A stretch of 64,000 nt of DNA from Devosia rhodophyticola (GTDB lineage: Bacteria; Pseudomonadota; Alphaproteobacteria; Rhizobiales; Devosiaceae). The stretch is from assembly GCF_028816475.1 (NCBI RefSeq), contig NZ_CP118247.1, positions 1,426,001 to 1,490,000 on the forward strand, written 5' to 3'. Each line of letters opens with the position of its first letter. Position 1 is the stretch's first letter. The notes below the pieces were generated by a model that worked only from the letters and a program-made list of their open reading frames with translations, was not told the origin of the DNA and made no database searches. A program made the position numbers and the translations under genes. Of this stretch, positions 17,958-27,779 are shown piece by piece.

Positions 17958-19178
17958 GTGGCGACCAACGGCATTAATTCACTGCGCAATGGACCCGACG
18001 AGCATGGTCGTTTCGGCATATTCGGCGGTCGCTTCGTTGCCGAGACCCTGATGCCGCTGATTTTAGAGCTTGAAGCCGCCTATCGCGCCGCCCGCCTTGA
18101 TCCTGCCTATGAAGCCCAGCTGCAGGACCTTTCGGTCCATTATGCCGGGAGGCCCAGCCCGCTATATTTTGCCGAACGCCTGACCGCCGAGCTCGGTGGC
18201 GCCAAAATCTGGTTCAAGCGCGAAGAACTCAACCACACAGGCTCACACAAGATCAATAATTGCCTCGGACAAATTCTTTTGGCCAAACGCATGGGCAAGA
18301 CCCGCGTCATTGCCGAAACCGGGGCGGGGCAGCACGGCGTTGCCACTGCCACGGTCTGCGCCAAATTCGATCTGCCATGTACCATTTTCATGGGCGCCAC
18401 CGACGTCGAACGGCAATGGCCAAATGTGTTGCGCATGAAAATGCTGGGTGCGGAGGTGCGCGCCGTAAGCGCGGGTGCCGGTACGCTCAAGGACGCGATG
18501 AACGAGGCGCTGCGCGATTGGGTCACCAATGTCGATACCACCTATTATCTGATCGGCACCGCCGCCGGGCCCCATCCCTATCCCGAAATGGTGCGGGATT
18601 TTCAGGCGGTGATCGGTCAGGAAATTAAAAGCCAGTTTGCCGAGGCCGAGGGCGGCCTGCCCGACGCCCTGGTTGCCTGCGTTGGTGGTGGCTCCAATGC
18701 CATTGGCACATTCCATGCCTTTCTCGATGATCCAACGGTTGCCATTTACGGCGCCGAAGCGGGCGGGCACGGTATCGAGGTCGATAACGGCCACGCCGCC
18801 TCGATGACGGGGGGAAGCCCCGGCGTGTTGCATGGCAATCGCACCTATCTGTTGCAGGACAAGGACGGGCAGATTCTGGAGGGCCATTCGATTTCGGCTG
18901 GACTCGACTATCCCGGCGTTGGTCCTGAACATTCCTATTTGCACGATACCAAGCGCGTAACCTATGTCCCGATCACCGACGATGAGGCCATCGAGGCGTT
19001 CCAGCTGTGCACCAAGCTTGAAGGCATTATTCCAGCGCTGGAATCAGCCCATGGACTGGCGCAGGTGATCAAACTCGCCCCCGCGATGGCAAAGAATCAA
19101 TCAATCGTTCTGTGCCTGTCGGGACGGGGTGACAAGGATGTCGAAAGTGTCGGCAAATATCTCGGGATGAGTATGTAA
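17958..19178 (+). CDS. trpB: Tryptophan synthase beta chain
   Basis: 406-residue PLP enzyme joining indole and serine. The PLP Lys is in HTGSHKINN (about residue 97), the phosphate loop is GGGSNAIG, and the substrate loop is [13 protein letters not shown]. Length matches the family. The start is a GTG at 17958 with AGGA upstream ([15 protein letters not shown]). The stop TAATG overlaps the trpA start by one base. Confidence 0.97.
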   Translation: MATNGINSLRNGPDEHGRFGIFGGRFVAETLMPLILELEAAYRAARLDPAYEAQLQDLSVHYAGRPSPLYFAERLTAELGGAKIWFKREELNHTGSHKINNCLGQILLAKRMGKTRVIAETGAGQHGVATATVCAKFDLPCTIFMGATDVERQWPNVLRMKMLGAEVRAVSAGAGTLKDAMNEALRDWVTNVDTTYYLIGTAAGPHPYPEMVRDFQAVIGQEIKSQFAEAEGGLPDALVACVGGGSNAIGTFHAFLDDPTVAIYGAEAGGHGIEVDNGHAASMTGGSPGVLHGNRTYLLQDKDGQILEGHSISAGLDYPGVGPEHSYLHDTKRVTYVPITDDEAIEAFQLCTKLEGIIPALESAHGLAQVIKLAPAMAKNQSIVLCLSGRGDKDVESVGKYLGMSM

Positions 19179-20001
19179 TGAGTACCCGTATTGCCGACCA
19201 GTTTGCGGCCTGTGCTGCGCAGAACCGCCCGGCCCTTGTAACCTTCATCATGGCGGGCGATCCAGACCTGGCGACCGGGCAGAAGATTTTTGAATCGCTC
19301 CCCACAGCCGGCGCTGACATCATCGAATTGGGCATGCCGTTTTCCGATCCGATGGCGGATGGGGTTGCCATCCAGCTGGGGGGCAGCGCGCCTTGGCCGC
19401 CGGACAAACCCTATTGGGCACGCTCGGCATGGTCGAGGATTTTCGCCGCAAGGACGAAACCACCCCGGTGGTTCTGATGGGCTATTACAATCCCATCTAT
19501 AAATTCGGCGTCGAAAAATTTCTGGCGGTCGCCAAGGCTTCGGGTGTCGACGGGCTGATCATTGTCGACCTGCCGCCCGAGGAAGACGACGAATTATGCC
19601 TGCCCGCGCTTGAGGCCGGGCTCAATTTCATCCGCCTGACGACCCCTACCACCGATGACAAGCGCCTACCGGCGGTTCTCGCCAATACGTCGGGCTTTGT
19701 CTATTACGTCTCGATGACCGGCATTACCGGTGCGGCGATCAAATCGCGCGCGGCGGTTGGCGATGCGGTCAAGCGCATCAAGGGCCACACCGATTTACCG
19801 GTTGCCGTGGGTTTTGGGATCAAGACCGCTGAAGACGCCAAAACCATTGGACGGGATGCCGATGGGGTAGTCGTTGGTACCGTGCTGGTCGATGCCATTG
19901 GCCAATCTCTGAAGGATGGCAAGGCCACCGACAAGACAATCGAGGCGGCCAGAACGCTGGTTGCGGCCTTGGCCGAAGGCGTGCGGGCTGCCCGGGCATA
20001 A
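19178..20001 (+). CDS. trpA: Tryptophan synthase alpha chain, frame interrupted
   Basis: TIM-barrel subunit that cleaves indole-3-glycerol phosphate. The first frame holds [15 protein letters not shown] with the catalytic Glu and Asp. The second frame, from about 19384, reads [12 protein letters not shown], then [40 protein letters not shown] and [11 protein letters not shown], a normal alpha subunit. The shift lies at a run of six G (19378-19383); a seventh G restores [15 protein letters not shown] and an approximately 274-residue protein. With trpB intact and the rest conserved, a sequencing deletion is likelier than a true tryptophan auxotroph. Confidence 0.93.
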
Positions 20002-20102
20002 AGCCGTTCAGTACTTTGCGTCAACGCCGTGAAACTGATAATAATTGCCACAATTACACGATAGCTCCTGGACAACAGGACTAACCCACAGGGGTATGGC
20101 TC

Positions 20103-21077
20103 ATGAACTGGATCGATAATTTCGTCCGCCCGAAAATCCGCTCGTTTCTCGGCAACAAGCGCGAGACGCCGGAAAATCTCTGGGTCAAGGATCCTGAATC
20201 CGGCGAGATGGTTTTTTACCGAGATCTGGAAGCCAACCAGTGGGTGGTGCCCAACTCGGGTTACCATATGAAAATCAAACCGGTAGACCGGCTTGCCCAT
20301 TTTTTTGATAATGGCAAATACAAGACGGTTCCCCTGGGAACAGTGCCGCAGGATCCGCTAAAATTTCGCGATCAAAAGCGCTACACCGACCGCCTCAAGG
20401 AACAACGCGCCAAGACCGGCAATGATGACGCCGTCATTGTCGCCACCGGGCAGCTTTATGAGCGCGACATCACGGTTGCGGTGCAGGATTTTGATTTCAT
20501 GGGTGGCTCGCTTGGCATGGCCGCCGGGCAGGGCATCATTGCCGGGCTCGAAACCGCGGTCAATCGCAAGACCCCGTTCGTGCTGTTTGTCGCTTCGGGC
20601 GGTGCGCGCATGCAGGAAGGCGTTCTGTCCTTGATGCAAATGCCGCGCACCACTGTTGCCGTGCTGCGCCTGCGCGAAGCGGGTCTGCCATTTTTTGTGG
20701 TGTTTACTGATCCGACGACCGGTGGCGTTACCGCTTCCTATGCGATGCTTGGCGATATTCATCTGGCAGAACCCGGTGCCCGTATCGGCTTTGCTGGTGC
20801 CCGCGTCATCGAGCAGACTATCCGCGAAAAACTGCCCAAGGGCTTCCAGCGCGCCGAATATCTTTATGAGCATGGCATGGTCGATATGGTTGTGCACCGC
20901 CACGATCTGCGCGCCACCATCGCCTCGCTGGCCGGCATATTGACCAAATCGGGTCCAGTTGCCGAACTCAATGAGAGTGCGCCCGTGCCGCGCGTTACCA
21001 TGCGCGAGGCCGCCATTGTGGCCGAAGGCGATGATGGCGATCTGATCACCGCACCTGAAGGGGCACACGCCGAATAG
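20103..21077 (+). CDS. accD: Acetyl-CoA carboxylase carboxyltransferase subunit beta
   Basis: 324-residue subunit that, with AccA, transfers the carboxyl group from biotin to acetyl-CoA. It has [16 protein letters not shown], the oxyanion-type [21 protein letters not shown] and [16 protein letters not shown]. The N-terminal region aligns with the zinc ribbon of other AccDs, but every Cys ligand is gone ([15 protein letters not shown], then NSGYHMKI). Loss of this ribbon is known in Hyphomicrobiales; here even the first Cys is Asp. It is followed by folC, the usual order. Confidence 0.95.
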   Translation: MNWIDNFVRPKIRSFLGNKRETPENLWVKDPESGEMVFYRDLEANQWVVPNSGYHMKIKPVDRLAHFFDNGKYKTVPLGTVPQDPLKFRDQKRYTDRLKEQRAKTGNDDAVIVATGQLYERDITVAVQDFDFMGGSLGMAAGQGIIAGLETAVNRKTPFVLFVASGGARMQEGVLSLMQMPRTTVAVLRLREAGLPFFVVFTDPTTGGVTASYAMLGDIHLAEPGARIGFAGARVIEQTIREKLPKGFQRAEYLYEHGMVDMVVHRHDLRATIASLAGILTKSGPVAELNESAPVPRVTMREAAIVAEGDDGDLITAPEGAHAE

Positions 21078-21157
21078 CAAGTTTGGACGGGCTGCAAGAT
21101 TTGCATTGAGCCGCGCGCAAAGTGCGGGTAGGTCAGGATAAATCCAAAGGCCTGCCC

Positions 21158-22453
21158 ATGTCCCGTACCGATGCCATTCTCAAGCGCCTGCTGGGGTTAC
21201 ACCCTAAGCTGATTGATCTGCACCTGGAGCGTATCGAGCGCCTGCTCGAGCAATTGGGCCGCCCGCAGGATCGGTTGCCGCCAGTCATTCATGTCGCTGG
21301 CACCAATGGAAAAGGGTCAACCATTGCCTATTTGCGGGCGTTCCTTGAGGCTTCGGGCAAGTCGGCGCACGTTTATACCTCGCCGCATCTGGTGCGGTTC
21401 AACGAGCGTATTCGGTTGGCGGGCAAGCTGGTTTCGACCCAACGGCTCAATCAGGCACTTGAACATGTCGAAATGGTCAATGCCGGCGCGCCGATCACCT
21501 ATTTTGAAATAACCACCGCCGCCGCCTTCTGGCTGTTTTCCCATATCAAGGCGGACTACCTGCTGCTCGAAGTTGGCATGGGCGGACGCTATGACACGAC
21601 AAATGTCGTGGCAGAGCCGCTCGGTACCATCATCATGCCGGTTGATCTGGATCACCAACATTTCCTGGGCAACACCATTGCCAAAATTGCAACTGAAAAG
21701 GCCGGGATTCTCAAGCGCGGGTCCCCCGCTGTCATTGCTCGCCAGCAGGACGAAGGACTTGAGGTGATTGATCGCGCGGCGCGGTGCCTCGGTGTCACCC
21801 CGTTCGTTGCCGGGCAGGATTTTGATGCCTATGCGCAGGACGGAAGACTTGTCTATCAGGATGAGACGGGCCTGCTCGATTTGCCGTCACCGACGTTGAT
21901 GGGGGCGCATCAGTTTGAAAATGCCGGTGTTGCCATTGCGGCAGTCCGGCATTTCGACCTGCCCGTCGATGAAGCCGCCATCGCCAGCGGCCTGCGGCAG
22001 GTGGTTTGGCCAGCCCGGCTTTCCCCGGTCAAGGATGGGCCGCTGCGCGCGCTCTTGGGGGACGGCAGTGAACTCTGGCTCGACGGTGGCCACAATGCTC
22101 ATGGCACACGCGCACTTTCCCAGGCGCTAGCCACCATGAACAGGGCGCGCCCGGCGCCGCTGGTGCTGATTTTGGGAATGATGAACACGCGCAATCCCGC
22201 CGATGTGCTGGCACCGTTCTCTGGCATGATTGAGCGCATTCTCACCCTGACCATCCCGGGCGAAGAAAATGCCCATAGGGCCGAGCATATCGCGGCCGAA
22301 GCGCGAAAATCCGGCTTTGTGGCCAGCGCCGAGAAGTCGATCAAATCCGCGCTACGGGCGGCTGCAAGGACGCCCAATGCGCGGGTTTTGATCTCAGGTT
22401 CGCTCTATTTGGCCGGACAAGTGCTGCACGCCAACGGCACGCCCCCTGACTAA
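21158..22453 (+). CDS. folC: Folylpolyglutamate/dihydrofolate synthase
   Basis: 431-residue Mur-ligase-fold enzyme that makes dihydrofolate from dihydropteroate and adds glutamates to folates. The P-loop is VAGTNGKGSTIAYL. Other Mur-type motifs are YTSPHLVRFNERI, LLLEVGMGGRYDTTN with the Mg-binding Glu, and LDGGHNAHG. ATG at 21158 has AAAGG 8 bases upstream; a GTG at 21122 is in frame but has no ribosome-binding site. Confidence 0.95.
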   Translation: MSRTDAILKRLLGLHPKLIDLHLERIERLLEQLGRPQDRLPPVIHVAGTNGKGSTIAYLRAFLEASGKSAHVYTSPHLVRFNERIRLAGKLVSTQRLNQALEHVEMVNAGAPITYFEITTAAAFWLFSHIKADYLLLEVGMGGRYDTTNVVAEPLGTIIMPVDLDHQHFLGNTIAKIATEKAGILKRGSPAVIARQQDEGLEVIDRAARCLGVTPFVAGQDFDAYAQDGRLVYQDETGLLDLPSPTLMGAHQFENAGVAIAAVRHFDLPVDEAAIASGLRQVVWPARLSPVKDGPLRALLGDGSELWLDGGHNAHGTRALSQALATMNRARPAPLVLILGMMNTRNPADVLAPFSGMIERILTLTIPGEENAHRAEHIAAEARKSGFVASAEKSIKSALRAAARTPNARVLISGSLYLAGQVLHANGTPPD

Positions 22454-22454
22454 C

Positions 22455-22487
22455 AAAAAAGGCGGGACAATGCCCCGCCTTCCATTC
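22455..22487. terminator. Bidirectional intrinsic terminator
   Basis: AAGGCGGG / CCCGCCTT hairpin preceded by an A6 tract and followed by a T-containing tail, between the convergent folC gene and the ABC substrate-binding gene. Confidence 0.88.
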
Positions 22488-22504
22488 TGGTATTTCGAAA
22501 AGTC

Positions 22505-23482
22505 CTACTTCAGCGCGTCTGTGATCGCTGTGGTGAATGCACCTTCTGGCTTTTTCTCGATGATCTTTTGATCGAGCAATGCCTTTTCCGTGCGGTCGTA
22601 CGCTGCGGCGTTAAGCGCTGGATCGCTTGCGTCAACCAGCTTGGCCACTTCTTCCATCATATAGGTCTGGTGTTCAATGGTCTGAGCGCCGCTTTCGTCA
22701 TTGTCGAGAACGATTTGGGCCGCTTCGTCGGGATTGTCGATGGCATACTGCCAGCCCTTCATCGAAGCCCGCACGAACCGCACCATCGTATCGGCAAAGG
22801 CGGGATCTTCCAGCCGGTCCTGCATGGCATAGAGCCCGTCCTCCAACAGATCATTACCGAGGTCAGTATAGTTGAAGATCACCAGCTTGTCCGCGGTAAA
22901 CCCGGCGTCTCTGGCCTGACCCAGTTCGTTGTAGGTCATCACCGAAATACAATCTGCCTGCTTCTGGATCAGCGGTTCGACGTCGAACGACTGCTTGAGC
23001 ACATTGACGCCATCGGGACCGCCGTCAGTTGGAATGCCCAGCTTGTTCATCCATGCATAGAATGGATATTCATTGCCAAAAAACCAGACACCGAGGGTAT
23101 GGCCCTTGAAGTCATCGGTGGTCTGGACTGGTCCGTCCTTGGGACAGATCATCAGCAGGCCCGATTTCTTGTAGGGTTGGGCGATATTGACCAGAGGCAC
23201 GCCCTTGTCGCGCGCGGCCAGAGCACCGGCCATCCAGTCAACGATCACATCGGCACCGCCCCCGGCAATAACCTGCTCGGGCGCCACATCAGGGCCACCG
23301 GCCTTGATGGTAATGTCGATGTCCTCATCATTATAGAAGCCCTTGTCTTTGGCCACATAATAGCCAGCGAACTGGGCCTGCGTGACCCATTTGAGCTGCA
23401 GGGTTACCGCGTCACCGGCAAATGTCGGAGCTGATCCCAGCGCCATGGCGCCGACCAGCATTCCCAAGACGAATTTCTTCAT
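22505..23482 (-). CDS. ABC substrate-binding protein, NMT1/THI5-like
   Basis: 325-residue periplasmic binding protein. A Sec signal peptide ends near residue 22 (VGAMALGSAPTFAG). The mature start VTLQLKWVTQAQFAGYYVAKDKGFY is the hallmark of THI5-like/pyrimidine- or riboflavin-type binding proteins. It is the last gene of an operon with two permeases, an ATPase and enzymes of reductive pyrimidine degradation, so uracil, thymine, dihydropyrimidines, N-carbamoyl-beta-amino acids or hydantoins are the likely ligands. Which one cannot be read from the sequence. Confidence 0.88.
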   Translation of the reverse strand: MKKFVLGMLVGAMALGSAPTFAGDAVTLQLKWVTQAQFAGYYVAKDKGFYNDEDIDITIKAGGPDVAPEQVIAGGGADVIVDWMAGALAARDKGVPLVNIAQPYKKSGLLMICPKDGPVQTTDDFKGHTLGVWFFGNEYPFYAWMNKLGIPTDGGPDGVNVLKQSFDVEPLIQKQADCISVMTYNELGQARDAGFTADKLVIFNYTDLGNDLLEDGLYAMQDRLEDPAFADTMVRFVRASMKGWQYAIDNPDEAAQIVLDNDESGAQTIEHQTYMMEEVAKLVDASDPALNAAAYDRTEKALLDQKIIEKKPEGAFTTAITDALK

Positions 23483-23505
23483 AGCTTGCGTTCCCTTTTC
23501 CCCTG

Positions 23506-24624
23506 TTACGCCCGTCCACCACGGACCGACGGATGCCAGAAGGTGACGGCGCGTTCAATCAACACCACCACCCAGTAAAAGACCGATCCTGCCACTGCCG
23601 CCATGGCGATTTCAGCCCAGACCATATCAACATTAAGCTTGCCGATCTCCGAGGAGATGCGAAAGCCCATGCCGACAATAGGCGTCCCGAAAAATTCCGC
23701 GACGATTGCCCCGATCAACGCCAGCGTGGAGTTGATCTTGAGGGCATTGAAAATGAAGGGGGCTGCCGCTGGCAAGCGCAATTTGAACAGCGTTTGCCAA
23801 TACCCCGCCGCATAGGTGCGCATCAGGTCGCGCTCCATTTCGCCCGACCCGTTCAGCCCGGCGATTGTGTTCACCAACATCGGGAAAAACGTCATGATGA
23901 CCACAACGGCCGCCTTGCTGGGCCAGTCGAAACCGAACCACATCACCATGATCGGCGCGATGCCGATCAAGGGCAGTGCGGACACGAAATTGCCCAGCGG
24001 CAACAGGCCGGCCTTCAAGAACGGGGAGCGATCAATAGCAATCGCCACGGCAAACCCGACGCCGCAGCCCAACCCATACCCGATCAAAACCGCCTTGATG
24101 AAGGTCTGCTGGAAATCTGCGACCAAAATCGGCACATTTGCCAATAAAACATCCCAGATCGCCGACGGCGCAGGTAGCAGCACTTTGGGAATGTTGGCTC
24201 CAAGCGTTATCGCCTCCCAGACAGTCAGGATTGCGGCGCCAAATATTAATGGGATCAGAATCCCGTACGGGCGTTCGGCGACCTTGCCTTTGGCAATTGC
24301 CCGCGACAATCGCTCGGCAAACAGCCACGCCATCGCCCAGAACGCCACCAATGCTGCCCAATAGCCGCCAAGGGCGTAGTCGAACTGGGGCAGCAATTCC
24401 ATCAGCACCACGCCACCCAACGCCGCCAGCACGCCAACAGCGGCAAAAGGCATATCGCGATACCAGACAATCAGGGCTGCAACGCTCGCCAGCAGCACCA
24501 GTATCAGCGGCCAGTGGTTCCAGCTCATCGCCTGCATGTCCCCGATCTGCCCATAGGGCAGCGCCAGAGCCAGGAGGGCCATCAGGCCTGCAATCACGGC
24601 GAGAATATTCTGCAGACGGCTCAT
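23506..24624 (-). CDS. ABC transporter permease, SsuC/ThiX type
   Basis: 372-residue permease with an N-terminal extension of about four membrane helices before the BPD_transp_1 core. The coupling EAA-like region reads MRTYAAGYWQTLFKLRLPAAAPFI, and the last helices end near FYWVVVLIERAVTFWHPS. ATG at 24624 overlaps the stop of the upstream permease gene (ATGA). The extra N-terminal helices are unusual compared with the approximately 260-residue SsuC type and resemble those of pyrimidine-type importers. Confidence 0.9.
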   Translation of the reverse strand: MSRLQNILAVIAGLMALLALALPYGQIGDMQAMSWNHWPLILVLLASVAALIVWYRDMPFAAVGVLAALGGVVLMELLPQFDYALGGYWAALVAFWAMAWLFAERLSRAIAKGKVAERPYGILIPLIFGAAILTVWEAITLGANIPKVLLPAPSAIWDVLLANVPILVADFQQTFIKAVLIGYGLGCGVGFAVAIAIDRSPFLKAGLLPLGNFVSALPLIGIAPIMVMWFGFDWPSKAAVVVIMTFFPMLVNTIAGLNGSGEMERDLMRTYAAGYWQTLFKLRLPAAAPFIFNALKINSTLALIGAIVAEFFGTPIVGMGFRISSEIGKLNVDMVWAEIAMAAVAGSVFYWVVVLIERAVTFWHPSVRGGRA

Positions 24625-25502
24625 GCGGAACGCGCCCCCATGTGCCTTATGGTCAATCGCTCTGCCAAGCTGACGATGATGATCAGTCCACCCGCGAGGG
24701 CAGCGGCGGCAAAAAGCGCCGACCATATCTGAACCGTCTGCCCGTAATAGGACCCGGCCAATAGTCGCGCACCCAGACCCGAACCGCCGCCTGCTGGCAA
24801 CTCACCCACAATGGCACCAACGAGGGACGCTGCAACGCCCACTTTCATTGAGGTAAAGAGATAGGGCAGTGCGATTGGCCAGCGGAGCTTGATGAATGTC
24901 TGATACGGAGAGGCGTTATAGGTATGCAGCAGATCCATCTGAATGGCTTCGGGGCTACGAAAGCCCTTGACCATGCCGACGACCACCGGAAAGAAGCTCA
25001 GATAGGTGGAAATGATCGCTTTCGGGATCAGTCCCGAAATGCCAACGGCGTTCAGCACCACGATAATCATAGGCGCTATCGCCAATATCGGTACGGTCTG
25101 GCTGGCGATGATCCACGGCATCATCGAGCGATCCATGGCATTGTTGTAAACGATGAATAGCGCCAATCCGATGCCCAGCGCCGTTCCGAAAACAAAGCCC
25201 AAAAGCGTCGCCGAAAGGGTAATCCAACCGTGGTAGACCAACGAGCGTTTTGAGGTTACCGCCTGTTGCGCCACCGTCTTCCATAATTCGCCTGCCACCT
25301 GATGTGGGGTCGGCAACAAGGGTTTTGCCTGATTGAGAACATCGTTCAACTGCTGGGAAAAGCTGACGCCGGTGACGTCGGTCCGTTGGTAAAAATCGCT
25401 CTGGCGCGACCAGTTCATCAAGACCGCCGAGCCATACCAGAGCACCACGATTACGCCCAGAACGATCAGGACCGGAATTGTGCTGCCATAGCTTTTTTTC
25501 AT
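24621..25502 (-). CDS. ABC transporter permease, SsuC/ThiX type
   Basis: 293-residue second permease of the same importer. It has one N-terminal helix (about residues 8-28), a periplasmic stretch, then the BPD_transp_1 core with LSATLLGFVFGTALGIGLAL and the coupling region LLHTYNASPYQTFIKLRWP. Near the end, GELPAGGGSGLGARLL is typical. It lies between the ATPase and the other permease, 3 bases after the ATPase stop and overlapping the next gene by 4. Confidence 0.9.
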   Translation of the reverse strand: MKKSYGSTIPVLIVLGVIVVLWYGSAVLMNWSRQSDFYQRTDVTGVSFSQQLNDVLNQAKPLLPTPHQVAGELWKTVAQQAVTSKRSLVYHGWITLSATLLGFVFGTALGIGLALFIVYNNAMDRSMMPWIIASQTVPILAIAPMIIVVLNAVGISGLIPKAIISTYLSFFPVVVGMVKGFRSPEAIQMDLLHTYNASPYQTFIKLRWPIALPYLFTSMKVGVAASLVGAIVGELPAGGGSGLGARLLAGSYYGQTVQIWSALFAAAALAGGLIIIVSLAERLTIRHMGARSA

Positions 25503-25505
25503 GCC

Positions 25506-26284
25506 CTATTCCTCATAGGAGTGCCCGGCGCGCAGCCCTTCGCGCACTCGCGCCGCAATGGCGAGAAATTCTGGCGTCTCGCGAATGTCGAGCGGGCGCT
25601 CATCAGCCAGGGTCGAGGCGATGATATCAGTCACGCGGCCCGGTCGTGGGCTCATCACTACGATCTTGGTAGACAGATAAACCGCCTCGGGGATCGAATG
25701 GGTCACAAAGCAGATGGTTTTTTTGTCCGCCGCCAAAGCTTGAGCAGTTCTTCATTGAGATGATCGCGCACGATTTCATCGAGCGCCCCAAACGGCTCAT
25801 CCATCAGAAGCAGATCGGCATCGAACGCCAGCGCCCGCGCAATCGAGGCGCGCTGCTGCATGCCGCCTGACAATTGCCAGGGATGTTTTTTGGCAAAGCC
25901 GCTCAGATTGACCAGATCGAGTGTCCGCTCGATCCGCTTGTCACGCTCGGCTCTGGAATAGCCCATGATTTCAAGCGGCAGCGCGATGTTCTTTTCGATG
26001 GTACGCCACGGATAAAGCGCAGCGGCCTGAAAAACATAGCCATAGGCGCGCGCCTGGCGGGCTTCCCGGGCGCTCATGCCGTTTATTTCAAGCGCGCCCC
26101 CGGTCGGGTTTTCAAGATCAGCAATAGTGCGCAAAAACGTCGTCTTGCCGCACCCAGATGGCCCAATGAACGAAACAAACTCGCCTTTTTCTATCTCCAG
26201 ATTGACTTCGCTTAACGCGTGCACCGGACCATCGCTGGTCGCAAAGGTCAGGCTGAGGTCTTTGGCAGTAACGACCGAACTCAT
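25506..26284 (-). CDS. ABC transporter ATPase, SsuB/ThiZ type, frame interrupted
   Basis: ATP-binding subunit of the Thi5-type importer. The N part has Walker A FIGPSGCGKTTFLR, Q-loop YGYVFQAAALYPWRT, signature WQLSGGMQQRASIARAL and Walker B LLLMDEPFGALDE. The C part, in another frame, continues KTICFVTHSIPEAVYLS and VVMSPRPGRV. The break is at a run of seven T on the plus strand (25718-25724). One extra base gives LLKLWRRTKKTICFVTHS, matching the family, for about 258 residues. The ATG at 26284 overlaps the hydantoinase stop (TGATG). Confidence 0.92.
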
Positions 26285-27734
26285 CAAACCCCCGAAGCCG
26301 GGATGCCGGAGCGTTCAATCTTGCGCGGGGCAACGATTTCTTTCCAGGTCGACAGCGCGCGATTGACCGGGTTTTTCGCCTCCCGCGCCACGAACTTGCC
26401 GTGACCGGCCTCCGCCTTGACCTCGTTTTCGACAATCGAAACTTTGCCGCGAGTGAGCACGTAGCGCGGCAGGCCGGTCAGCTCGAACCCTTCAAACACA
26501 TTGTAGTCGATCACCGACTGCTGGGTCTTGGCCGAAATAGTCTTGGTGCGTTTTGGGTCCCAGACCACGAGGTCTGCATCTGCCCCCACCATCACCGCGC
26601 CCTTTTTCGGATAGAGGTTCAATATCTTGGCAATATTGGTCGAGGTCACGGCAACGAACTCGTTCATCGTCAGCCGCCCGCTATTGACCCCCTGCTCCAC
26701 AATACCGCCAACCGATCCTCAAGCCCGCCGGTACCGTTGGGGATTTTTGAGAAATCGCCAATGCCGTTGCGCTTCTGCTCGGTGGTAAAAGCGCAATGGT
26801 CGGTCGCAACGACCGAGAGTGATCCGGCCTGAAGACCCGCCCATAGCGAGTCCTGATGCTGTTTGTTACGGAAGGGCGGTGACATGACGCGCCGCGCCGC
26901 ATGGTCCCAGTCTGCATTGAAATATTCGCTTTCATCGAGCGTTAAATGCTGGACCAGTGGCTCGCCATATACGCGCATGCCTTTTTGCCGGGCGCGACGG
27001 ATGGCCTCGTGTGACTGCTCGCAGCTCACATGCACCACATAAATCGGCACGCCAGCCATGTCAGCAATCATGATGGCTCGATTGGTCGCTTCGCCTTCAA
27101 CTTCTGGCGGTCTAGAATAGGCGTGTCCCTCCGGCCCATTATTGCCCGCCGCCAGCAGTTTTTGCGTCATCGCGGCGACCACATCACCATTTTCGGCGTG
27201 GACCAGCGGCAGTGCACCAAGGTCTGCACAGCGCGAAAACGAGGCATAAAGTTCGTCGTCATTGACCATGAGCGAGCCTTTATAGGCCATGAAATGCTTA
27301 AAACTGGTGATGCCGCGATCCACCACTTCGGCCATTTCGCGCCACACCTGCTCGTCCCACCAGGTGATCGCCATATGGAACGAATAATCGGTCGAAGCCT
27401 TGCCCGATTTATTGTCCCACATCTGCAGCGCTTCCAGGAGGCTTTGACCGGGACTGGGCAGGCAGAAATCCACTACCATCGTCGTGCCGCCCGCTAGGGC
27501 TGCCCGCGTGCCGCTTTCAAAGTCGTCCGCCGAATAGGTGCCCATGAATGGCATTTCCAGATGGGTGTGCGGATCAATGCCGCCCGGCATGATGTAACAG
27601 CCGGTTGCATCGAGAACCTCATCGCCGGAAAGGTTCGGCCCAATCTCGACAATGGTGTCGCCCTCGATCTTGACGTCTCCCTCATACGTCAAATCAGCGG
27701 TTACGATGGTGCCGTTCTTAATGACCTTGCTCAT
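26284..27734 (-). CDS. hydA: Dihydropyrimidinase (hydantoinase), frame interrupted
   Basis: Binuclear zinc amidohydrolase opening 5,6-dihydrouracil or dihydrothymine to N-carbamoyl-beta-amino acids. It has GGIDPHTHLEMPFMG with the metal His pair, SFKHFMAYKG with the carbamylated Lys, and VVATDHCAFTTEQK with the catalytic Asp. The C-terminal part lies in another frame: EQGVNSGRLTMNEFVAVTS and DADLVVWDPKRTK. Inserting one G at the CC of 26697-26698 (plus strand) joins them as LAVLWEQGVNSGRLT, giving about 483 residues, the family length. It sits between the carbamoylase and the ABC importer in one operon. Confidence 0.93.
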
Positions 27735-27779
27735 TGGATATGCCCTTTCAAAATCAATTCCCTCGTTCCGGCGTGCGGA

